NCBI RefSeq assembly: GCF_030272615.1
Contig: NC_081414.1
Coordinates: 762,109,648 to 762,173,647, forward strand
Length of the DNA: 64,000 bases
Reading direction: 5' to 3'
Source: Cryptomeria japonica
Taxonomy: Eukaryota > Streptophyta > Pinopsida > Cupressales > Cupressaceae
This document shows positions 21,746-33,982 of this stretch, one piece after another. The stretch's first letter is position 1. Each line of letters opens with the position of its first letter. The notes under the pieces are model-generated. The model was not told where the DNA came from and did not search any database. It was given only the letters and a program-made list of their open reading frames with translations. Both the position numbers and the translations under genes were made by a program.

Positions 21746-24219
21746 TTTTGGCATGCTCAGTAGGACTCGTCCCTCTTATTTTTAATATTTTATTTGTAGA
21801 TCTATCTTTTTTGTGAAGTTGCAAGTCAGATTTGTGACGATTCTAAGTTATTCCGCGTTTGCAACTGGTTTTTCTGTGTCTGCATTATGATTTTGCATAT
21901 GTACTTTCATTTTTTGCATTTTTGTTTTGTTGTACGTTTTGCAAGTCCTAGATCCTAAAATCATGTTTGGGCATCATATTTTTGCGTCAGCATTTTTAAA
22001 CCGTGTTTGTGCAAGATATTTTTTGCATTTTATGTATTTTAAGTTAGATTGTAGGTGCAGGTTTCAAGAAAGCATGTATGTGATTCATATTTCCGTATTT
22101 TTTGCCCAGAAATCACATTTTTGTCGGTTGTTTTAGCATTTTTGTTGTTGGTCTATTTCGTAGGTTCCAGATCTATAATTTTGTGTCTGTGTTTTACCTT
22201 TTTTTGTCTGCGTTCAAAAGTCATGTTTGCGTTTAGTATAATCGTGTTTCTGTTTTCAGTTTTTGGCATCTTTGTCATTTTTAGGGTGTTCAATTTTAGG
22301 TTTTCCGTAACCCCTTGCATTGGACTAATGAAGTGGTGCAACTATTTTGGAAAAAACACAAATATCATATTGTTGAAGGGCACCCCTTTCACATTTGGGT
22401 TTGGATTTTTAAAATTTATCTAACTAGTGTACTTGCAGGTGGGGGTAATCTATCAAAACTAATAATCATTTGTTGCATGGGTGTCTTTGGATTTTAGTCT
22501 AATTAGGGTCACATCTCTTTTTCATTTGGGGTTAAAGAACTTATTTTAAGTGTTTGGTTATCTTTGCACATTTTATGTTTATAACCCTACAGTTGATTAA
22601 AAAAGGTATCCTCTCCCCTTGCTTTTCGCTGGATCTTGGGTGTAAGAGAAATTGTTATCATCTTCTATTTAGGTAGGAGGGCCTACCTTTGAAGTAGCCC
22701 ATAAGGCCAAGTGAGAGGGAATGACCCAAGTGGTAACAGGCTAAAGCCAAGCTCTTCTGAACTACTATAAATAAAAGTATTTGTGACGAAAATTGCAAAC
22801 AATGAGTGTTACATGCTGCCATAATGGTATTATGACTCCCTCAGTATCCACGTGACAAGTAAAACCTTGTGGAGCATAACCTGTATACGAGTGGGAGGCA
22901 ATCCTTAACGGAGTGTAACATGCTATTGATTATGGCCACTTGAACAGATGCCCTTACTAAAAATCCCTTGTTTTAGAAGCCAAAAACATTCTAGTTGTTG
23001 GTACAAGAGGTCAGACCTTTGATGACATCTCACATTCTTATGATTCTTAGTAGAGATATAAATTTTGCCATGGGGAGTTTTATTGGGGATTGGTGTTTGG
23101 CTGTCCCAGAGAAGTTATTGCCATTGAGTGGAGCCAGTGGGGTCAAGCATCTAAGTATCCTCTTTGAATAAGTGTAGTTGGGAAACCAAGTGAGAGCCAA
23201 TAACTATTACTTTGGCCAGCTTTAGGATTTATTCTTGCATGTTTTTATTTCAAATCATACAAACACCTTCAAACATTGTGTCCTCATTGTTTGTTGCGTT
23301 TTCTTGTAACTAAAAGTTAAAACACTGAGATTTGGTCATATTCAACAACTTCACAACTGGACATAATTGTAAAACATTTTCAAAATCGTGTTTGTGTTGG
23401 AAATATGCATCTGTGCAGAGCAGAATTGCATCTAGGTATCAAAGAATTATACTATCATATTTTATCAGAAAATTGCCAACATTTTGAGAAATTGTGTTGG
23501 GTTATCATAAACCATGTCTCTATTGGGAAAGCGTGTTTGCAAAGGGTAGAATTGCATCTGTGATTTTCAAACTCAAAACTATCACTGTTATTAAAAATTG
23601 CATCTGTGTTCACTGTAACTGCGTCTTTGATCAGAAATCATGTCTGGGTTTACTTAAATAGCGTCTATGTTTCAGAACAATATTTGTAAAGCTTGAAAAG
23701 AGAAAAATGGGCTTAAGTTTTTATATTTAAATAGCTTCTAAGGTATTTCCTATAGGGCTTCATCATTTTCAGTCAACCAGTCTTGGTCTCACATTTGTTC
23801 ATCATTCCCCTTTCATTTGCAATCCCTTATACATGTTTTCCAAACTAGAGTCAAAAGGTTGCTTTTTTGTCCTCATCATATCTTGTAAACTTGCTACATC
23901 ATATCACTAAGTGGTTCCCACATAAGATCCACCATGTTAGGGTCCCATTTGGTCATTTTTAGTTAAGGTCAACTTACCTCATCAAGAGATCTATCATCTC
24001 TTTGGAAGCCACACCTTACTTTAGATCCTACATATCTTGAACCTACATTTTAGATATTGTAAGACAACCCTAGATTCTTTCCATCTCATATCCTTTCTTG
24101 GTTTTCCATAGTCTTCACATTTCCTTCCATCTTTCATTTTAGGCAAGGTCAAATTCATGGTTGAAACCCATTCTTAAAGGTCTAGAAGAGAAGCTAAAGA
24201 AGCTCTAAGATCTCTCAAC
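21746..24219 (+). other. untranslated leader of the gypsy element
   Basis: About 2.5 kb between the 5' LTR and the gag ATG. It has T-rich wording that repeats GTGTTTGTG / GCATCTGTG variants and no credible long frame. The primer-binding site should begin at 21746 (TTTTGGCATGCTCAG), but I could not assign the tRNA. Confidence 0.6.
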
Positions 24220-27200
24220 ATGAGTACCTATGATTTTGATGGAGATTAATTTTACAACCCATTTGACAATCACAGTAGTATACCAAACAATGAGAATAGC
24301 AATGATATTTAAAATGAATCTATCACTTCCATATAAATTGAAGATAATATCATAGATCCAAGGTTCTATTGGTTGAAGAAATCATGAGAAGAGATAAACA
24401 ATAAGTCTTTAAAGTCATGTTGCAAAGTGGAATGAAACTACCTCATGATTTTTATGTGACAAATTATAGAGGAAGACCCTATTCAAGGAAATCAAACAAA
24501 TTATGCAAATCCTAGAGGATCTAATGGTGGTAATAGGAAAGAGCATTTTATGCCTAAGTCACCTTCATCCTTATTTCAAAAACCAAAAGTTTCCAATACT
24601 TATGCTCATGCCAATTTTACTAGGAACTCTCATGAACAACCCCGCAATCATCCTTTCCCATGGAGAAGAACTACAACTACACATGCTCATGATGATACCC
24701 AAGATCATACCAATGAATACAATTACACCCAAGTGAACATTCAAAATCATGATGTGAGGATACCTGATGTCATATTTTGGGGCAATACTCAAGACCGCTC
24801 TTATGATACCTACTATCCTCATGGTCATGACATGTATCATCCAAGATCTAGTTCTCCTAATTATATTACCATACCAAGTGGACCATATCCAAGCTATAAC
24901 TATGTTCCTCCTCCATATGAACACATCTATGATCAATACCATCCATATATGCATTATATCCCTCCTCCTCCACTTGGAGGTTCCAGCATGGGACTAGCTC
25001 AAAGAGAAAAGACACCACCCAAGAATGACTTGCAACAACAAATCAAGGATATGCAAAATCAAATGGCGGACATGAATACACCAAAGCAATAGTACACAAT
25101 GAAATATATATTTCCTTACCCATTTAATAGAAGCATTCAAATACCTCCATTCCCTCCATATTTTGTGACACCAAAGTTTGACAAATATAGAGGCAAAGGG
25201 GATCCTAAGGCACATATAAGAGATTTTTTCACAAGCTGCATTGAGGTAGCAAGAGAAGAAACATACTTGATAAGGTTGTTCCCACAAAGCTTAGGTGAAA
25301 TATCTATGGAGTGTTTCTCCCAACTTCCACCTCAAATCAAGACATGGAGTGATTTAATAGAAGCTTTCATACAATACTTCTCCTACAACATTGAAACAAA
25401 TGTGTTAGTAACTACCTTATGCAAGACTAAACATAAAAATGGAGAATCTTTTACTTCATTGTTGCAATGATGGAGAGGTCTTTCTAGTTGATTCTCTTGT
25501 GATATCCCACAAAAACAAATGGTAGAAATGTTCACTCAAAACGTCAACAAGGATATTGGATTTGAGCTAAAAAAATCTTCTTTGTCTACCTTTAAAGACG
25601 TCATTGAGAAAGGATTGGCAACTGAGAAAGTCCTTATTAAAGAAGGCATCATTAAGATATTCAAAAAAAACAAAGAGGAATGAAATGGGAAAGACAAGCC
25701 CCACTTTTGGAACAAGAACAAGAATAAATTCAATGACGGGGTAGTAGATGCAAATGTTGTAAAACCAAAAATGACTTTCCCTGGTACAAGTTCATCCAAT
25801 GCAAATAATCAAGTGAACATTCAAAGGCCATCAAAGCCTCAAAGGAAATACACTCCATTGGGAGAGATCATTGAGAAAACATTCAAGAAATTGGTTGCAA
25901 ACAAACTCATAGCACTACCAAATAATCCACCTTATGAACCAAAAGTAAAACTTGCATGGTGGAATGATCATAAGCATTGTGAGTATCATAAGATAAAAGG
26001 ACATACAACTGGCATTTATCACAAATTGAAGGATATTATAAAAGATCTTATTCACAAGGGTGACACAGAAGTTTATGGTCATAGCTTCAATAAGGATATT
26101 GTGATGTTTAAAGAGTCATTCCCTAAACATGATAAAGGAAAAGCCAAAACAGATAATCAAACCAACTATGCTAAAATTTCCTATGATTATGAATCGACTC
26201 TTAACCATATTTCAGTGGACAATTATGTTTCTACCATTATTATAAAGGACAAAACTCTTGAAGGTTGTACCCAAAGGAGTAAGGTTGTTTTAAAAGGCAT
26301 TGGACCATCTTTCTCATCCTCCAAAAATGAAACCTCTAAATGTAATGTCACAACTCGTTGAGGTAAAGTCACCTTGCAAGGTGTTCCATCCAAGACAACA
26401 ACCTCATCATCTACCAAAAATGAGTATGACCTTGTAGATCAGTTAGGGAAGATACCTGTCCTCATTTTCATTCTTGAGCTCTTATGCATATCCCCTTCAC
26501 ATAAGGCCATTCTTGACAAAGCATTGAGAGAGACCTCCTTACCCACTAGTTTGAACGTGGACTAGTTTAAAGCCATTGTGGGATACCTTTCCACTCCATA
26601 TTTTCTTACATTCACAAAAGCCGATGATGTATCCATATGCCAACCACATAATGAACCCCTCTACATTGAGGCCTTTCTCCATAAAAACAATATCAAACGA
26701 GTCTTTATATATGGAGGAGAAGGTCTGAATATTTGTACATTCAACACTATTAAACAATTGGGATATTTTTAACAAACTAAGAATTCAAAGAATAAGATCA
26801 CTATTAAAGCATATGATGATGAAGAATGCTCATCCAAGGGAAAAACCACCTTAACTTTGAGGATTGGGCTAGTCCAGAGGGATGTGGTTTGTTAAGTCCT
26901 CGATCTAGATCTCACATACAACATACTTTTGGGATGTTTGTGGATTCATGATATGAGTGCAGTACTATCAACGTATCAAATTCACTTATAATAGAGTTGA
27001 AGTAACAAGAAAAGGTGATCCAAATCCATTCATAAATTGTAATAACCTATGACCAAGATGAGAAATAATAATTCCAATTAATAGAGAAGCAAATCCTTCA
27101 TCAACATATGTTGATCCAGAATCATTGAAAGCTTCCTCATCAAAGCAAGCAGATCTCAAAGAAAAATTCAAGGTTAAAGACATGGGATGTGGTGAGTATA

Positions 27201-27500
27201 TCTTTCATGCTGATCAACTCCCAATATCTCCTAAGACATTTAGCTAACATGAACATACTACAAACAACTTTCAATACCAAGGAATTGGGTATGAACCACC
27301 TAGTATTGTGGCTACTAAGTCTGAATGCAAATCTCCTCTAGTGGTGCAAGTAGCTCTTGATATCAATAGTCCTAAGAGTGGTGCTAATGAAGAATCTATT
27401 GAATATATCACTAGCCCTCTTCAAAACTCATATAGACTTACCATTTCATCCACTCATTCTATTTCCACTCCACACTTATTCATTGGGGATAAAAAATGAA
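24220..27500 (+). pseudogene. gypsy gag-protease reading frame, decayed
   Basis: One frame can be followed from the ATG at 24220 to about 26990 across many single in-frame stops. Order: a Pro/His/Tyr-rich N-terminal region with SYNYVPPPYEH; the retrotransposon gag core near 25160-25460 (KFDKYRGKGDPKAHIRDF, then LPPQIKTWSDLIEAFIQYF); a nucleocapsid-like CEYHKIKGHTTGIYHKLK near 25978-26030; and an aspartic-protease segment near 26650-26970 with RVFIYGGEGLN and LTYNILLGCLWIH. The catalytic Asp normally found in a DGG/DTG-like motif is Tyr here. A linker follows with KDMGCGEYIFHADQLPISP. Most stops (CAATAG, CAATGA, CGTTGA, GACTAG) are one C-to-T change from Gln or Arg codons. Confidence 0.8.
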
Positions 27501-27989
27501 GCTTTGAAAAGAAAAATCTAAAAGTCAAAAATAAAGAAAAGTCCTTTAGTCTAAATCAAAATCAAAATATATTGGACTCTACAAAAATCAATGTCAAGGA
27601 TAAGAATCGTATGAAGAAAAAAGAACAAGAGTTTATCTCCCCTAATATCAAACTAGCTGGTGGCAAAAGTTCTAAAATTATAATTCAAGAAGTATTCTTG
27701 TTGATCCTAAGTCTCCATCATGCCATGCTAATTTCACTTCTTTTTTCAATCATAAGCCTTCATCTCTCATCCAATTTTTCCACACATCCATCCTTTTTTG
27801 GTGATACATCACATCAATAGATCTTTAATGGAACTTCCTCAAAGGACTTTGTTGCCAGGGATGCCCAAACTTCTTTAGGTGACATGCATATGGGCCTACA
27901 TAGTTCACACATTAGTAATTTTCCTTAGCCCTTCATCAAGGAAGACAATAAAGGGAGAATAAAATCAGTCAATCAAGGAACATCATAGC

Positions 27990-28220
27990 TAAAATCATAA
28001 GGTAAATCCTCACACATTTGAGGTTGGTGACTTAGTCCTTAGAGAAAATCCTAAGAATCGGCAGGACAAAGAGAAAAAGGGCAAGTTCAAACCAAATTGT
28101 CTTTGTCCTTACATCATCACAACAATCTATCGATCAGGTGTATATTGGCTTTCAACACTAGATGGAGAACCTTTAGAAGATTCTATTAACAACATGCACC
28201 TTCATAGGTTCTACACATAG
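27990..28220 (+). pseudogene. integrase C-terminal relic of the gypsy element
   Basis: The translation contains FEVGDLVLRENPKN, then CPYIITTIYRSGVYWLSTLD and DSINNMHLHRFYT, the usual end of plant Ty3/gypsy integrase. It lies only about 0.5 kb past the protease linker, so roughly 3-4 kb of pol has been deleted. A GGTGAAAACCACTTCGGTGG-type tail at about 28366-28385 follows. Confidence 0.7.
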
Positions 28221-29883
28221 TTTTTCAAAATATACCTTATCAAAATACAAAAAAATAATAGAAGGAAAAAATCATTACTTGGTGAAAATCTGGCAAACAG
28301 ATGCTGTGACACCAAAAAAAAATTGAAAAAAAAAAAAAGGTAAAGAGAAATAAACTCATCCAAAGGTGAAAACCACTTCGGTGGTGCCCTACACAAGTAC
28401 CATGGTGAAAACTGGGTTACCGACGTCATGTGTAGAGAAATTGCTCCTCCCTCCTTCATGATTCAACCTCATCCTTTCACTTTGCACATACTCAAAACCT
28501 ACTCCTCCATAATAAATTTATCCATTCCCATCATGGCTTGTTATTTATCTACCTAAGATTGGTTAGCCATTCATAATTAACCCCCCTTTTTTTCACCCTT
28601 TCTTCCATAATAAATTAGGTCCAATCTACAACTAGGGCCAAATCCCAAATCTAGTGATGGAAATGGTACCTTGAGCATAGCATATTTTGAGGGGCATCAT
28701 ATTTTCATTCCTTCTTTTCATAGAGAAGTCACAATAAAAGGTCATCTTGCCTCGCTAATCCACAATAAATTTCCATTCTTCTTCACAATAAAGGTATCAG
28801 TTTCATGGATTTAGTTAGTTTTAGATGAGACACAAGTAGCAGTGGGCCTTCAACAAATCAAATCTTTCAGTAGACTTTGGCAACAATGTGGTTTTCAGTA
28901 TAATCTATCATTTATTACAATAACAACATGGTGACCAAATCAAACATGTTAACATATGTGGCAAGAAACACAAATAACTTGAGGATTTAATTGTGTGTTG
29001 GTGTCAAGTCTTGGTTTTTTTTTATTTCATCTTTTAAGTTGACATTTCTTTTAGCTTTTCAAGGATGTCTCTGACTAGAGATTTTATCTCCAACATGTAT
29101 TTGATTAGAAAGGTGAGGATGGGACATGTTCACCTATTGTCTGTGGATTGTCTCTTAGTAATGTTATGTCTTGTCTAAGGATATGAGGACATTGTGAGTC
29201 TAGTATGAACTGGGACATTCCTTGTTTGTGAGTGTCTGATCTCCATGAAAATGGGTATAATAATTTTCTTGGTTGAACCTATACCTAGATTTTCATAACC
29301 TATTTTTCATAATAAAGCTCAATGATGATAAAGTACAAGAAGCTCTTTCACTTCCATATCTTCTACCTTCCACCCCCCTTTCGTGATTGACCTCCATCAT
29401 CCTTTTCTAGGTCCATGTAGCCTACTATCACATTACTAAGTATAATGACACACCAAAAATATATGCATTTCATGTAGTTTTCAACTACATTATCACATGT
29501 TAGTACATCGTACATATGTATATATATCATGGTAGAATCACATCCTACATGTATCATTGATTAGCATTTGCATTCTCATATAAAATATAAAAAGACAAAA
29601 AAATAGCATATCTTGCATTCTCTCATGTAAATAAGTCATGATTATACATCCATTTGCATTTTACATTTGCACCCTGCATATCATACATATAAAACATAAA
29701 ATACCAAAAATATATTGCTTTCCATCATATATCTATCACATTAAGTATCATAAGCATCATCACATCATAATAAAAAATATAACATACATGATCATATAAG
29801 ATCATAACCATCATATCACATACATCATATAACAACATCACATAGGAACACATGCATATAGCTTCTACAAGGAATGGATCATC

Positions 29884-29919
<36 letters not shown>

Positions 29920-30059
29920 GACATATACATATATATCAAAATAATAATTAGTGTCATGATACAATGATGTCAAAATATCTCATATGGTACAAAATCACCC
30001 GTAGGTGTCTATATCATCATATAAAAACATATGCAAAATGAATCCTAGAGAGCTATGAT
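28221..30059 (+). other. gypsy spacer after pol
   Basis: AT-rich non-coding part of the element with a TG microsatellite and many CATATC-type words. No gene seen. Confidence 0.5.
29888..29917 (+). repeat. (TG)15 microsatellite
   Basis: Thirty bases of uninterrupted TG dinucleotide lie inside the gypsy spacer. A much shorter TG run sits at about 46545-46556. Confidence 0.95.
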
Positions 30060-31990
30060 GAAGGCCCTCCCTCAGAGCTAGTAGGTCTCAAAGGAATATA
30101 AGCTCATGAAGATCCAGCCCTTGGATCACCTCATTTATCCCCTCCTCCCCCTAGTGGTGAGGGTGGACCCATGGCCCCACCACTAGATGCTCCCCTCCAA
30201 TCTCTCCCTATGGTAGTAGAGAGATTCTTCGATATCTCTCTATCCATAGTTCTAGTGATAGTGTTGCATAATAGGCTCCTCCAGTAGTCTATCCCATCAT
30301 TTGCCTAGAGGCAAAAAGAAAAAACTAATGTGGTATCACCTGTAGCTATCACGCTCGCAACCCATAGGGTCTCCTCCGTGGTCATATATCTTTGTATAGC
30401 ATGATCTCTCTCCCTCTATGTCTCGACCAACTGATGCCTCAATCAAGTCACATCTCGCTTAAGATCCTTGATCTCATCAACCTGTCCTACTGTAATCTCT
30501 TGCAACGATAGCAGCTCATCCTCCTCATCTACACCCTGGGTACCGTCCTGGTCACCCTACTCAGGTGCATCCTATTTCTGTCTCTGTCCCTATACCTATA
30601 TCAATCTCCTTGGTACCTATACCTATCTATGTCCATCACTCTTCACTGGCACTTGTCCTCCAATCTATAAGAGTTGTCCTCCTCTCCTCCTAGGTGGCCT
30701 GAGTGGTCTATCTCCCTATCCTACCTGTACTACCTCTCCTCCATCTCTAGGTCCACCCCTCCCTATCACAATCCTCCTTGCTGCTCCTTTGCTTTGTCTC
30801 CCTTGTCTCCCTCCACCTCTGTCCTCCTCCTCATCATCATTTTCATCCTCATCCTCTGCAATGATCGGCTCTGTTGGATCTGTCAACCTCAGAAAATGAT
30901 GTCATAAAAAGTACATTATGTACTCCTTGTCTATGCCTGCATCTATCATACCTGGAAATAAGTCCCAAGGCATCAGTACCATCTTCTCAAGTTGTGACAC
31001 AACAACATCATAAGATAAAATCGACCCCCACTGAGGCTATTCCTGCACTATTCATGCAAACTCTCATAATCCTCAAGGAATCCTCTGCTGCCTCCCAAAC
31101 TGTCTACATACGCTATCAATCAACTGGCTTTCTAATATGTAAGGATTCTGACCAATTAGATGTCTTCTCTTGAAGCAAAATGATATCTCTATTGCATCCT
31201 CCTCCCAGGCCTCACAATCCAAATAAGTTCTCCATATCACACTATCTGTAGCATCAATCACTCATCTCCAATAATATAGCTTCCCAATCTATGGCTAGGA
31301 AGTGATCATAATATATAGGTGCACATAAGGTTGTCTATGCCCTCTACCTCTAAAGTGGACTGACCTAGTCACTGCGATGTGCTTGCATGCCCAGACCTAT
31401 AGCATTGTCACCTCACAACCCAACCCACAACCACCAAGGTACACATACTGATGTAGCTCATGGTATATATGTGCTAGAACGCATAGACCCCATGTGAACC
31501 TCTTGTTCTCTATCACTAGGATCTCCAATTTCCTCCCCCATCCAATGGCTAACCCTTGTGTTGCTCTCTCTGGGTATAAGTAACCACTCATGACCCCTCC
31601 AACCACTATTGGTAATCTGCATCCACTATTATCCATCAACTCCCATCTCACGTGTCCTTGTCTCATTTCCAAATATGGGTCTACAAAAACCAGTCTCAGC
31701 GCATCCCTATCTCCCTCTTAGTTGTATATTAGGAGATCCCCATGGATCAAAATCCATAGTATCCTTTATGAATCTCTCAATGTGACTGACATTTCGCTAG
31801 TCGACAAATGAAATGAACATGTCTTAGAGTGCCCCCTCTTCCTAAAGAAGTAAACAACTCGATGTTCATCTATATCTCAGGTATGTACATGATATATCTC
31901 AGGCCCATAGCCTGAACATCTGCACGCTCCTCGAAGGTCAACTCTGCGTGCAATATCTATGTCACAGGGAATCTCTCCTACGACTCAATC
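30060..31990 (-). pseudogene. antisense plant mobile domain (PMD-like) ORF relic in the gypsy element
   Basis: On the minus strand, reading down from about 31990, the translation gives CSFHLSTSEMSVTLRDS, RILWILIHGDLLIY, then the frame 31672-31397 with MRQGHVRWELMDN, KRFTWGLCVLAHIYHELHQ and, after it, EVTMLQVWACKHI. This order (FHLP.GEMT.TL.D, ILG-P..G, a WG...L..LY/IYHEL helix, LLQ.WA...) is that of the plant mobile domain found in plant transposons and MAIN/MAIL1-type proteins. Downstream the frame becomes acidic and Arg/Gly-rich around 30770-30880. Several stops make it non-functional. The plus-strand 30468-30899 frame is its shadow. Extra antisense ORFs are known in plant Tat-lineage elements. 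Confidence 0.65.
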
Positions 31991-32029
31991 TGGGGTAAAT
32001 ACTCATGCATCCAATCAAAGCAATCATGT

Positions 32030-32420
32030 CAATCCTAGTGGTACTCATGTTTATCACATAGTGCTACTCTTATCCTAGTTCTATTTTCTATCACATGGCA
32101 TTGCATCCTAGTGTATATGTTTATCACATTGCACTATACCTATCTTTCTAGAGCACTCGTCGGATTTTATAAATTCGATGGCTTATCCTAGACTCATCTT
32201 AGCAAACCTACTTGTTTTAGGGCACCTATTCAGTGAATCCTCTCAGCAGTTTATCCAATTGGAAATGTATGTTTATCAAATAATTGTCAATTCTAGAGTA
32301 TCCTTCAATTTGTCTTCCTAGGGCACCTGTTTGAGTGAATCCTCTCAGCAGATTATCCAATTGACAATGTATGTTCATCACATAACTATTGATTCTAGCC
32401 TGAGTCGACATAGATGAGTT
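32030..32420 (+). repeat. about 101-base tandem repeats in gypsy 3' region
   Basis: Two clear units starting TAGGGCACC at 32218 and 32319 share GAATCCTCTCAGCAG and TTATCCAATTG. More diverged units with TGTTTATCACAT precede them from about 32045. Such tandem repeats are common in untranslated parts of large Tat-type elements. Confidence 0.75.
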
Positions 32421-33173
32421 TTTGCTAGGCAAATGTGGTTTTAGCATTCATAAATGTGATTTCCATCTCTAGACGAGCTTGTTTATCATAGACACAGAGC
32501 TTCTTTACCTAGATACAATTATTTATTCTAGAAGCAGTTGTTTATCACAAACATGCCTAATAGACCTAGACGTGCCTATTGCACATAGACACACTCATTT
32601 TACTACCTAGATGCGATCATTTTCATAAACGTGACCATGCTATTCATAGACTTGGATGTCCTACACAGATGTATCGAAACCTAACCTAGACACGTTCAGG
32701 AAACTGTTTACCAATTGTGTGTTTTTGAATTTCTACTCTAAATTGCATTAAATTCATAAACATACAAAGTAGATTTGAGGTACTCACTGAGTCACCCATG
32801 TCATTTAGCCTCTAGAACCGTTGGACTCGATTGAATTTGTGAATCATATCCATCACTACTGATTACTCTAACTGCTCTCTTAGCTCTTTATGCACTCTGA
32901 TCTCTTAAGTGTGTGGATGCAAATGAGGATGTTTTCTTTATTGCCTATACATATAGGCTTCTTATCCCTAGTCTCCTGTGTCGATCTTTTATCCCTACGT
33001 CAATTTCTATCTTGTTAGTTCTCCCTAGTATTTCTCTCTTATTGAGAAATTATTTGTAGCCCCTTTTAGTCTTTCCATCCAATCTCTCGAGGGGGCATAT
33101 CATTCCCATCTTTGGGAAACTTTGTATTATTTTATTTGATCTTCTTTGAGCCAACGTGACAAGATGCATTTTC
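32421..33173 (+). other. gypsy 3' untranslated spacer
   Basis: Non-coding, with repeated words such as CCTAGAC, CATAGACAC and TAGACGTG from about 32460 to 32700. No gene seen. Confidence 0.5.
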
Positions 33174-33189
33174 TAAAAGAGGGGCAAAC
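33174..33189 (+). other. polypurine tract of the gypsy element
   Basis: AAAAGAGGGGCAAAC directly precedes TGTAGACACC of the 3' LTR. This is a standard junction for plant Ty3/gypsy elements. Confidence 0.8.
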
Positions 33190-33930
33190 TGTAGACACCT
33201 AAAATTGTCCTGCTTAATTAAATAAGTATTTTATTTATTTAGTTATTTTACCCTAAGTCTTTTATTAATTAAATAAATATTTATTTATCTAAGTAATTCA
33301 TTTATCTTCTTCTAAGACTTCTAATTTAAATAAATACTTTTATTTATTTAATTGATCACACTTCTTCTATTAATTAAATAAATTTTTATTTATTTGATTA
33401 ATTCATTATCCTTTTCTACCCATGAAACATGTCATTCATCTCTTAATTCCTACACCACCTACCCTCTCATTATTTTCTTATTTACTCTACCTGCACTTTA
33501 ATCTTAGTTGACCATTTATCTTTACACCTCTTAATCTTATCCCTCCATTTCCTATAGTGTTCTCTATATAAGAGGATGCCCTCTTCCTTTTTAACCCCAA
33601 TCATCTAATCAATGCATCTAATTGATCATATGTAATCAAGCCTTCTTGCAATCAAGCTATCAACCACAATCTATTCTTTATTGATCTCTTGTGCACACAT
33701 AAAATCTGAGAGCAAATATAATATACAAGATCAATGGAGATAGGAGAAAATGGAGATTGAAACCCTACTTGACATGTGAATGGTAATATTGCTTTCTTTT
33801 GTTGATTTACATGATCTTAGGTATCTCTATTGGTGTATGGTGGATTTTTCATTGTAGGATTTAGATTGTTTGTGTTTGGATCATTAGGGTTTTACAATAG
33901 GTTTATCATCATCAAATTTTACTATATACA
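33190..33930 (+). repeat. 3' LTR of the gypsy element
   Basis: Pairs with 20860-21745 over its whole length, with scattered substitutions and without the 24-base expansion. It ends CTATATACA. Confidence 0.9.
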
Positions 33931-33982
33931 CGAATATATTAACACTAGACCCTAACCCTAACCCTAACAATGATGTAAACCT
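33931..33982 (+). repeat. remainder of telomere-like array A
   Basis: Immediately after the gypsy 3' LTR the CCCTAACCCTAACCCTAAC wording resumes, showing that the element landed inside the array. It ends at the next LTR, which starts at 33983. Confidence 0.75.

Larger units (their letters stand above)
20860..33930 (+). mobile_element. 13-kb Ty3/gypsy (Tat-like) element, internally deleted
   Basis: Two TGTAGACACC...ATACA LTRs (20860-21745 and 33190-33930) flank a long leader, a stop-riddled gag-protease frame, the C-terminal end of integrase, an antisense plant-mobile-domain relic, 3' tandem repeats and a polypurine tract. Reverse transcriptase, RNase H and most of integrase are missing between about 27500 and 27990. 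Large size, an extra antisense ORF and TGTAGACACC termini fit the plant Tat/Ogre lineage. The flanks CTAAT (left) and CGAAT (right) match at four of five positions and may be the target duplication. It is an old, non-autonomous insertion into array A. Confidence 0.85.

Noticed and set aside
22055-22423. Hydrophobic 122-residue frame resembling a membrane protein
   Set aside because: It lies in the T-rich untranslated leader of the gypsy element; T-rich DNA gives Phe/Leu-rich frames by chance.
29725-29973. 82-residue minus-strand frame with a His/Thr repeat
   Set aside because: It is produced by the TG microsatellite and surrounding simple sequence.
30468-30899. Plus-strand Ser/Pro/Leu-rich 143-residue frame
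   Set aside because: It is the complement of the acidic and Arg/Gly-rich tail of the antisense PMD-like ORF.
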